A stretch of 64,000 nucleotides of DNA from Puccinia triticina (lineage: Eukaryota > Basidiomycota > Pucciniomycetes > Pucciniales > Pucciniaceae). Position 1 is the stretch's first letter. Each line of letters starts with the position of its first letter. The stretch spans positions 4,774,001 through 4,838,000 of the forward strand of contig NC_070566.1 in NCBI RefSeq assembly GCF_026914185.1, written 5' to 3'. Positions 55,518 to 64,000 of the stretch are shown here, piece after piece. The notes under the pieces were generated by a model. That model was not told the DNA's origin and made no database searches. It saw only the letters and a program-made list of their open reading frames with translations. Position numbers and translations under genes: made by a program.

Positions 55518-57172
55518 AACAAAGGATCCCCCAGATTGTTATTAGATTACCAAGCCCACCCATCTTGTTTGAAACCAAAACCAGGGCTTTTATCTATCAA
55601 TCTTACTTTGCATTTCTCTTCTTCTTTCAACACATACCTCAAGCACCTCTGACTCCAATTCTCCCAACCTCTCCCTCATCTCTTTTCCTTCTGGTATCAC
55701 TTACTTTCTACCTTCAAGGTAAGCTAGAGTTCTTTATACAAACACTCTTCAGATTCAGGTATGAATATCAGATCTACCCAACCCCTCTGTCAAGAGGTGC
55801 AGGAAGGTGAAAAATTCACAACCATGGAATTAAACTATGATATGTTGGAAGTTTTTTTGCATCAATCTTGGAAAACAATATGAAGAAACACTTGCAAAAG
55901 CAATGAAAACATTGCTCAATCACTACAATAGTCACTTTAAAGATTTCAAAGTGATTTTTTATTTTTAAGTGGAGCAATCATGCGCTCATGAGTACACACA
56001 AAAAACAAAGAATCAATTCATTGATGAGAAGACTGTCAGAGAAATCCTCCAAGATGAAGAGATGTTGAACAATTTGATTCTTTGCCAAAGGAGAATCTTC
56101 AAAGCGCAAAAAAGTGGACATGTTTTTGATGGTGTGAGACATTTTACAAAACACTGGAGCTTGGATCTCCAAACTCTTGAACCTCCCTCTTTTCCATCAT
56201 GACCAAAGAGACCTAGGTGTTGTTATTTTTGATCTTATTGAGAGTTTTTTTGTCCAGGACTTGGGAAGATCACAGCCTCAGGACAATTTTCCAATGATAA
56301 CAAGTTGAAGTGTTTGAAGAAGCAGTGCAACTAATATTATTACAACAGGATATTTATTGGCAAGATATTCCAAAGAGATTCCTAGGAGACTATCTAAACT
56401 TCAAAGAGTTATATTTAAGAATTGATGGATCCAATTGGCTACAAAATCAATCCAAATATGTCATCTTCTTTGATCAGATTGAAGAATACAGAGAAAATTC
56501 CAAGAGGAGAGAGATACTAGGACGGTTCATGTAGGGCCAAAATCAGCAAGACCAAAATAAAGTTTATCCCACGGTCCCAGCCAATTTGGCTGGGAAGGCT
56601 TGCTGATTTATAACATCAGCAGGGTTAAAAAATCCCTACGTGAACCGTCCTACTAATCAATTTTGGGTATTGAAATGGAAAAAAATGGGCAGTTAAAACA
56701 GCCTTGTTTTTTTCATTGACTGTTTTGACCAAGGATTTTAGATTCAACACTTGGCTGTACGAATCTCCTTTGATTCCTGTCAAATCCATATTCCACGTAT
56801 TGGTCTCAAGACTTCATTTTGCTCTGGTAGAAGATCATTATTTTCATGGAGTTTGATTGATAAGCTGGTGCAGGCATTGGTGCTTTGTGTACTCGCTTGT
56901 CACTGGCTCGAGAGACTCTTGATTGAGACCGAGGCCACAGTCCAGTGACTATTTCAGCCTTTCAGCTTTGTTTCTGGGGATATCTCTTTTGTCTGAAGCT
57001 CCTGTCGGGCGTGCGAGGTGGAGGATATGAAGTGATATGGGATGGTGGAGGCTCAGAGTAGAGTGGTGCATCAGGGGCTGTTCTCCCCTGAGGCTGAAGC
57101 AAGGGGGCTGGACACCCCCGACTCCTCCGTCGATCTTCTTGAATTTCACTTTCCACTTTTCCTAACAAGAAC
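55518..57172. other. AT-rich region with unrecognised open frames
   Basis: Plus-strand frames at 55466-55810, 55969-56202 and 56310-56534 encode plausible but unrecognised polar peptides (for example KTVREILQDEEMLNNLILCQ and DIPKRFLGDYLNFKELYLRI). They could be exons of one unknown gene or decayed mobile DNA. A small MITE at 56520-56650 overlaps the last of them. Confidence 0.3.
56520..56650. mobile_element. Mariner-type MITE, 131 bp
   Basis: GGACGGTTCATGTAGGG at left against CCCTACGTGAACCGTCC at right, with TA on both sides (56518-56519, 56651-56652). A CCAGCCAATTTGGCTGG palindrome lies inside. Non-coding. Confidence 0.8.
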
Positions 57173-59022
57173 ATGCTCGCAACCAACCCAGGACAGCCAA
57201 GCAAGCCTCGGGCAGCAGACCAGGTATGCATCCATCTCTCACCCGCCAACTCAAAAAAAAGAATGGATGCAGATTGACTGACGGCTGCACTTGTTTGTCG
57301 ATCCAGCCGCCATCCGAGAAACGAAGACGGACCGGCAAGGATACCACCTCGCATGGCCCCACGCTCGAGGTCGCCCTGGTCGACATCGACCTGGTCGTCT
57401 TTGGCCGCTACGAGATCAAGGCCTGGTTCCCATCCCCCTACGTGATCGACCAGCTGGAGTACCGGCAAGCCACATCAGCCGCAAAGCCTCCCCCTCAGCC
57501 CGAGCCTGCAACCCTCCGCTTGAAACGCCAGAGTAACGGGCGGTTCCTCAAGAAGCAGCCCAAGAGCAGCAGACCAACCCGCCACACCCATGCCTTCCAA
57601 GAGCATCCGCCTAATACCCTCCCCACTTCACCCTCCCACTCCACACCCCCGCCCGAAACCCACGACGACGACCATCGGATCCAAAAACACAACCGATCGC
57701 CCAGCCCAGACTCCCTATCCTCCTTGCAATCCACCTCCTCGCCCCCCTCGAACCACTCCGACCTCCATCATCCAAACCATCTCCTGCCCGTCCCGCCCAA
57801 CCATCTCTACCCGAGTCCCCAGTCTCACCCCTCCAGCCTCACCTCCGACCCCGGCCCCACCACATCCCACCCCGCCTCAAACCATCTCCTCCCTCACTCT
57901 CGTCCGCCCCCCGCCCTCAAGCTGTACGTCTGCGATGGGTGTCTCAAATACTTGTTCTCATCCGAGTCCTACCTCCAGCACAAGGTCAGTCCTCTTCTCG
58001 TCGGCTCTGGACAGACACTGTTTGGCTGCTGATCGGAATGCGAATGGCGGCTGCGATAGATGCGATGCGAGGCGACTCATCCCCCGGGCCGGAAAGTATA
58101 CCAGAGCGGCAAGCTGATCATCCGCGAAGTGGACGGCTCGAGTGCCAAGCTGTACTGCCAATGTCTGTGTCTGTTCGGCAAGCTGTTCATCGACCACAAG
58201 TACATCTTCTTCGACGTCGAAGGCTTCAAGTTCTACGTGCTGACGGAAGCGGGCGACGAAGCGGGGGGTCGGGAGACGATTGTGGGGTTTTTCTCGAAGG
58301 AGAAGATCAGCTACGACGGGTACAACCTGGCGTGTATCGTGACGCTGCCACCGTTCCAGAACAAGGGCCACGGGACGCTGCTGATCGAGTTCAGCTACGA
58401 GCTGGACCGGATCGAGGCGGAGAAGGGTGCGGGGGTGTTTCTGGAGCACTCGCACAAGCAGGTTTTGGGGACGCCGGAGCGGCCGCTGTCGGCGCTGGGT
58501 GCGCGCGGCTATCTGCGCTTCTGGACCGCCGTCCTGGTCCGCTTCTTCCGCACGCTCTTCACCCCGCCGGCGCCGCGTGCGGCCACCAAGGCGTCGGCGC
58601 GAAGAGGGGCCCCGCCGGCCGAGACGCCGATCGCGATCTCGCTCGAGCACATCTCCCGCTCCACCCGGCTCCGGCCGGACGACGTCGCCTTCGCGCTCGT
58701 CAGCTCCGGGCTCGCCGTCCCCAAGCCCCGCCCCGCCGCCACCCGCTCCACCACGCCCGTGTCCGAGGAAGACGAAGAAGAGGCCTTCGTGATCACGCCC
58801 CGGCTCGTCGAGCGCGTCGCCCGCAAAGCCAACGTCCGCCGCGCCCTCCTCGACCCCCGACACGTCCTCCTCAACCGTCCCGCTTCTCCTACCCCTCGAG
58901 ACCCCTCCGCCGCCCCCGCCGCCGACAACTGCTCGCCGCCCTCCGACAGCTCTGTACACTCCCTTCCTCCCGCCCCCGTCTGTCCGTCCCCCCGCCCCAC
59001 CTTTCTCCGAACCCACACCTAA
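57173..59022 (+). CDS. MYST-family histone acetyltransferase
   Basis: Three exons (57173-57223, 57307-57984, 58060-59022) join in frame to 563 residues. MYST enzymes acetylate histone lysines from acetyl-CoA in the nucleus. Features in order: FGRYEIKAWFPSPY (about 51-64), the start of the MYST domain; a Pro/Ser/His-rich, probably disordered insert of about 150 residues; a C2HC zinc finger (C226, C229, H242, C246) completed across intron 2, with HPPGRKVYQ after it; LFIDHKYIFFDVE with the lysine that is autoacetylated in the family (K290); the catalytic Cys in YNLACIVTLPP (C335); the acetyl-CoA loop FQNKGHGTL (342-350); and the general base Glu in GTPERPLSALG (E383). No chromodomain or PHD finger is visible, suggesting a SAS2-like rather than Esa1-like member. 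The tail is acidic then Pro-rich; an extra 3' intron is possible. Confidence 0.9.
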
Positions 59023-60076
59023 CCTCTGCCAGACCCGGCCCTCACGCCCGTCTCTGTGAGTCTGGATCCTGTAGTGCCCTCCCCTTGCCCCGCCCCGTGG
59101 AGCTCTCTCCTGCCAACACACGCAGCCTACTCCCCCCCCCCCATCCCCACACCTCCCCGCCCGTGTTGTACTGTTCTCTCGCCACCTTTCTCGCGCCGCC
59201 AATGCACGTCTTTGCACGCCTTTGCGCCGTTTGGTCTGGATGCGGCCGCCTGCCCCGCGGCCGGCGACCACGCCCGATGCCCGTCTATATGTAGCGCCCA
59301 GAAGGCTTAAGACATGCCAGCCGGATCTGCAACCAGGAAGACCTGGTGCCGGTGTGTAGCTGTGGGGGTTTGCCGAAAGAGGGCATGCTATGCAGGTGGT
59401 GATGCCAGGGCGGCGTGTGCTCGCTCTGCGTCCGCCGGACACAGCCGGCTCCTCAGCCGGGGCCCCTGCGGGCGCTGGGCCGGAGTCCTGGCCCTGCATC
59501 TTTCCACGGGCCTTTTCTTGCGGCGTGCTTGCCCTCTTCCGTGTGCCACGAAGGCCTTGTGAGTCTCCGTGGTGGGCCGTACGGAGGTGGTTTCGGGGCA
59601 CAGGCCCGCTGTCCCCGGCGTTTGCAGCCGGAGCGTCGGCCCCACCCCGTCTGGCTTGGGGCCCCCTATTACTCTTACTTCTTAATTGGCTATGAATAGA
59701 CTCGAGAGAGACTATCGCCTATGTTCAGATGTAATAAGGGTAGTTTATCTTCAAAAGAAGAATAAACCCTTATAGGGGTTTAATAAGGAAACTTTATAAG
59801 GTAATTCTTTTCGGATGATGATGATAATGAAACAAAAATATCACGATGAGAAAAAGAAAGGAAGAGGGAGAAAGACAACAACATCTATCACTTATTAAAG
59901 GAATGCAATAAAGCGCGCATCACAATCAAATGTAATGAAACTATGTACTAATCACAAATCGAAATGAAATTACCATAGCGTTTATGAATACCATTACAAA
60001 TCTATCAACCCGTAATCAACCTATAGTTGCGCATATCATTAGTAAATTCCAGAAAACGTTACAAATTGGCCTGACC
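59023..60076. other. MYST 3' flank and gypsy 3' end
   Basis: GC-rich to about 59690, then an abrupt switch to AT-rich sequence that probably holds the 3' untranslated or LTR part of the gypsy element to the right. No gene and no secure LTR end were found. Confidence 0.4.
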
Positions 60077-63000
60077 TTATACCCGCAAACCTTCCTTTTG
60101 CTTTGTCAGTTGTTTACCCTTCTTCTTCTTCTTGTCCCCAAAGAATTCTTTATGCAATGCCTTGAAAGAATCCAAAGAATGCTTAACTGATTCCGGAATA
60201 TGTTCCTCCGCCACCCATGTATCATTTGCTACCGTTGAACCCTTCCAAGAAATCAAATAATCAAACTTACCTTTCTTGAGGGACCTCACATCCAAAATCG
60301 CCTTCATTAAAGTCCAATCAACAATTTCCTCATCTTTATGATACTTCTCCTTCATGCCATCTATAATACCACAATCTACAATACTATTTGGATGAACATA
60401 CTTCACAATTAGCAACACATTAAACACCGGATGTAGTTTAGGATACTCCTTTTCTATATCCAACTCAACCGCATTTAAACCTACCATCTTCTTGACGCAA
60501 AAGGGACCGATGTATATATAATCTAGTTTCAAATTCAGCTGCCGTGATTGTATGAACTTCCGCAAAAGCAATACCTCCTCTCCTTCTAAGTACACCGGAG
60601 AAGGTTTCTTACCCAAATTGTAATATGACGCCTGCCTCTTCCGTGCCAAATTTAAACACTCTAGCACCTTTTCTTGAGTTAACTGCAAATCCAATAGAAA
60701 TTCATCTAAATCTTTCCGACCCACGGATTCAGTCATAATGTTAAATTTAGGATGATGCCCATAAGAGAAAAAGAATGGAGAAACACCCAAACTTGCCGAG
60801 TCCAATTTGTTTATCAAAAGCTCCGCCATGCCTAAACATTTATCCCAATTATCTTGATAATATGAACAAAAGTGACGTAAATAATCCTCTAAAACTTGAT
60901 TCATTCTTTCCGTCTGACCGTCCGTCTGCGGATGATACACTGTTGACAACGCTGATCGTATATTTAAAGAAATCATCAATGACTTCCAAAACTCACTCAC
61001 AAAGGTAGCACCTCAATCTGACACAATCTTATCAGGAAGACCGTGCAACCTAAATATGTGCTTCCTAAAAAGATTAGCCAACACCGCGGACAAAGACGCT
61101 TCCTTACAGGGAATAAAGTGAGTCAATTTGCTCAACAGATCAACAACCACCAAAATTGAATCAAATCCGGCAGAAGTCGGTAATTTAGTAATCATGTCCA
61201 TACCTATCATGCTCCACGGCTTTGGACTTGAAACCATTGATACTAATTTCCCATCTGACGCCTGTTGTTGCGCTTTAACTCGCTGGCATGAATCGCAAGA
61301 CTTAACATAAGACCCTACCATCTTGCCCACCCCTGGCCACGAAAAAGTACGCGTCAAGATAGACAAGGTCCGCGCCACGCCGGGATGACCCACTGTCGGC
61401 GCATCATGGTACATCCTAATCAACTTGATTCACAACGACTTTTGCACCAAAATCCTGTCTCTATGGAAATATAAACCGTCCAACTTTTTCACATCTCTAT
61501 GTAACAATTCATCATCAGTATAATGCCGTCCAAAATGATCCAACAACAACTGATTTGGTCGTTGAAAAGCTAAATCATGTATTCCGTGAAACCCTACCAA
61601 ATCTGCTGGAACTATCTCATCTACCGCCCCCATCGGAACCATCCTGTCTGTAATTGATTTAGCTTCAGGAATTTCAGTTTGCATCCCAACAAAATCCCCT
61701 CTCCTGCTTGGAGCATTGGCCGGATTCCTTTTCCCTGAGATATGATAAATCAACATATTGAATTGATCTAATTATAAAGCCCAACGCGCCTGTTTTGGCG
61801 ATAAGTATTTTGCCGTTTTGAAGTATAGGAGGTTGGAATGATCAGAAAAAACCTTAACTGGCTCTTCCGTCCCCATCAACCAAGCTCGCCACTCTTTGCA
61901 CGCTTCCACAATCACTAGTAATTCCAAATCAAAGATCATCCACAAGCGTTCCCTGTCCGTCAACTTCCTGGAAAAATAACTAACCGGCAATAACTGTTGA
62001 ATCTCGTCAGTACTAGAACAGCTGCGGATCTCAAGCCCTTGAGCTCTTAAGACCTCAAGCCCTCAAGACCTCAAGCCCTCCAAATCTCAAGCCCCAAAAC
62101 CATTATCATCAACAAAAACCTAACTCCTTCAATCACTCAACCGCTCACTCATATCGACTCTTCCTCACTTTTCCCCACTCTCTCATCTGATCCTCAATCT
62201 CAAAACCATAACCATCATCCACTCCATCACCACTCCTTTCGTCTCTTTCTTCCAATCTTCCTTCTCTTTCTTCCGATCTTCCTTCTCATCATCCTCTCCT
62301 CTACTTCACCAATAAACTCTCCAAATCCTTGCGGTCAATCCTCGTCGACCTACTAATCTGTCTCGCGGTCAATCAACGGCCAACTTTCAACAACAACTGA
62401 CTCGTGTTCAACTTGGTGAGAAATGAACTCAAAGTTCTCTCTCTTGACGCTCATCTCCTTGGTCGTTGGTCAATCACTAACACTTCTTCTTCAGTCCTTT
62501 GTCTCTTTGTTCTCCTGTCCTCTTTTTCTATCTGGTTGTCTGCTTGTCTACTTCAAATCAATCTCGGGTATGCTGTTATTTCATCTCTTCTTGTTTCTAT
62601 CTCTCTTCTAACATCTTTGTTGTTTAGTCTTCTGGTCTTGTGTCTTTAGCAATCAAATCTAGGTTCTTTAATAACTTACCACTTTCATCTGGCTGACTTA
62701 AAACCACCGCAATCGCAAAACCTGAGCTATCCACATGAACGTATCTAGCCTTATCAAAATTAAAATGAACCAACAACAGCTCATTAACAAATAATGATTT
62801 AAGCTTGTCAAATGCCATGACCGATTGCTCTGTCCTCCATCCAACTCTGGCACCTACATCACCTTTAGTTAACAACATCAACAGACCGGCCACGTCGGAA
62901 AAAGCCGGAATAAACTTCCTGTAAAAATTTGTGAAACCTAGAAATTTTTGTAATTCTTTCAAATTTGAAGGATAAGGCCACTTTTTGATAGTATCAAGCT

Positions 63001-63100
63001 TTTGTATATTCATTTTGAGCCCTTCTTGAGTTATATCAAACCCAAGAAAGGTCACTTTAGCACTAAAGAACCCACATCCAAGTATATTAAAGCTTCAGGT
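60077..63100 (-). pseudogene. Ty3/gypsy pol remnant with chromodomain
   Basis: Read from the right: the last part of reverse transcriptase (VTFLGFDITQEGLKMN, KFLGFTNFYRKFIPAFS), RNase H (SYFSRKLTDRERLW, KVFSDHSNLLYFKTAKYLS), integrase zinc region and core (HDAPTVGHPGVARTL, CDSCQRVK, GMDMITKLP, YHPQTDGQTERMNQ) and a C-terminal chromodomain-like segment (VRSLKKGKFDYLISWKGS, DTWVAEEHIPES). This is the gypsy order with a chromovirus-type end. In-frame stops occur near 61772, 61430 and 61013 (TGA where Arg is expected before GATFVSEFW). An insertion (61995-62670) separates RT/RNase H from the rest, and the RT N-terminus is missing at about 63060-63100. Confidence 0.85.
61995..62670. mobile_element. 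LTR-like insertion in gypsy RNase H region
   Basis: ATAAC stands on both sides (61990-61994 and 62671-62675), consistent with a 5-bp duplication, and the gypsy frame resumes across it. The insert starts TGTTGAATC. An internal TTTCAACA near 62392 could be the end of an LTR, leaving about 280 bp of extra sequence. The tract is pyrimidine-rich with an AATAAA word (near 62311). No coding domain. Confidence 0.55.
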
Positions 63101-64000
63101 TTGTAGAAAAAAAATTCAAGGGTTCCCCCACAATTAAGCAAATCACATAAAAAAAAATCAAAGGTTCCCCTGTTTACAAAAAAAGCAATCACAGGGCCAC
63201 ATTCATCCTACAATTCCAGCAATATACAAAAAAAAGCAGGCCATACAACACAAATGACCAAAAAAAGTTGGCCTGCACCCAGCCACCCAGCGCAGCAAGC
63301 TGACACACCGTGGCCCAACACCCATCCCTGTCTAGCAGGGTTAAAAAGCGTTGGGAGGAAGACCCCCAGCCCTAAAGCACAGGGGGGTCCCCGAATATCC
63401 CCCGCCAGACTGCGCAAATGCAACAGCGGACAAGGGTGAGACGACCCCCGGACTGGAATTACAGCTAAGGTTCCGATCCGGTGCCCCGGAGCCGGATATC
63501 ACCCATCCCGCACCCTGACCCTGGTCTTATCCGGAATCCGGCCGGATTTTCCCGGATCTGAAAGCAAGGGGCATTTCCCAAAAAAAGTACCAATTTGATC
63601 GGGTATGCCGGGGATTCCCCGGTAGGGTGCCCGATTCATGCGGGCTTAACGGGTATTCCCCGAGAAAAGACCTTATTTTCGGGTGGGTTTACCCGCATAA
63701 ATCTCGCTTTTGGAGCGCTGTTCACTATCCGACCGGATTCCGGATCCCTTGAGCTCAATCCCGAACCCTGATCTGGCGTGCGGGGTTTCCGGATTTCTCC
63801 GGATCTGCGGGGTCCGGATCGGAACCTTAATTACAGCCCGTGAGTCACCTGGGGATTCAACTTCCGACAATGGCTGCTTTTTATAGACCTCCCCTCCTCA
63901 CCCACACCATCCATGAACGCACCACCAAGCACACCTAGCCCCCCCACCCCGGCCCTGACAACAAACCAGCCCACCCAGGCAATGGCACAACCATTATTGT
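63101..64000 (-). repeat. Dispersed repeat with TATA box, copy B
   Basis: The opposite-strand counterpart of 30100-30910: CTATAAAA (about 63877-63884), TGTAATTCCAGT, CCGCTGTTGC, CAGTCTG, TTTTTAACCCTGCTAGACAG, then GGGGAACC near its 3' end. It abuts the truncated reverse transcriptase end of the gypsy remnant and is split by a hAT-type MITE. Confidence 0.55.
63466..63829. mobile_element. hAT-type MITE, 364 bp
   Basis: Perfect TIR TAAGGTTCCGATCC..GGATCGGAACCTTA and a perfect 8-bp duplication ATTACAGC (63458-63465, 63830-63837). The copy at 30100-30910 shows the uninterrupted target (TGTAATTCCAG). The interior is rich in CCGGAT words. Non-coding. Confidence 0.85.

Noticed and set aside
59023..59310. 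Extra 3' exon of the MYST gene
   Set aside because: A donor at about 58952 and an acceptor at about 59030 are possible, but no conserved residues support it; kept only as an alternative.
57958..59601. 547-codon open frame antisense to the MYST exon
   Set aside because: It is the GC-driven shadow of a well-supported gene and has no domain.

Overview
This window reads as a piece of a large, repeat-rich basidiomycete genome, most likely a rust fungus (Pucciniales). The host genes have many short introns (43 to 106 nt, GT..AG). The mobile elements are of kinds abundant in rusts as I know them: MULE transposases with a GCM1-type zinc finger, PIF/Harbinger with a NAM-type partner, degenerate hAT, copia and chromodomain gypsy. 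The assignment to rusts is inference; no marker gene fixes the species.

Only six host genes are supported: a GH37 trehalase (12750-14879, +), a RING-H2 membrane protein (31224-31966, -), an intron-containing tRNA-Asn(GTT) (46436-46531, -), an endonuclease/exonuclease/phosphatase (EEP) family gene with an in-frame TAG (47048-48127, -), a CAP10/GT90 glycosyltransferase (49803-51888, +) and a MYST histone acetyltransferase (57173-59022, +). The EEP and GT90 genes are divergent across a GC-rich gap of 1.7 kb. The exons are GC-rich, while the repeat fields are AT-rich or satellite-like.

The rest is a stack of transposons, many with readable termini and target-site duplications (TSDs). 1-1941: dead hAT. 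1985-4759: palindromic tandem arrays, partly inside a TIR element. 4765-7925: a mariner-type MITE carrying a 2.96-kb Harbinger. 8439-12118: a mariner-type MITE split by a giant foldback element (itself hit by another MITE) and by a TTAA-flanked element. 15857-17500: two MITEs, one containing a 951-bp solo LTR. 19568-20383: hAT deletion derivative. 20970-22066: CACTA-like element. 23522-30091: 6.57-kb MULE. 36362-44456: a half foldback element containing a second CACTA-like copy, which contains a young copia retrotransposon. 60077-63100: gypsy remnant split by an LTR-like insertion.

The most unusual signals are: (1) one family of short hairpin-forming tandem units at the core of TIR elements with different ends and TSDs; (2) four LTR-type sequences in which a 25-41 bp direct repeat brackets an intron-shaped segment; (3) a 2.4-kb near-perfect palindrome built from inverted 159-bp tandem units; (4) an otherwise intact EEP gene with one premature stop. 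No operons exist here and the host genes show no obvious functional link; the window is best read as gene islands in a nested-transposon landscape.
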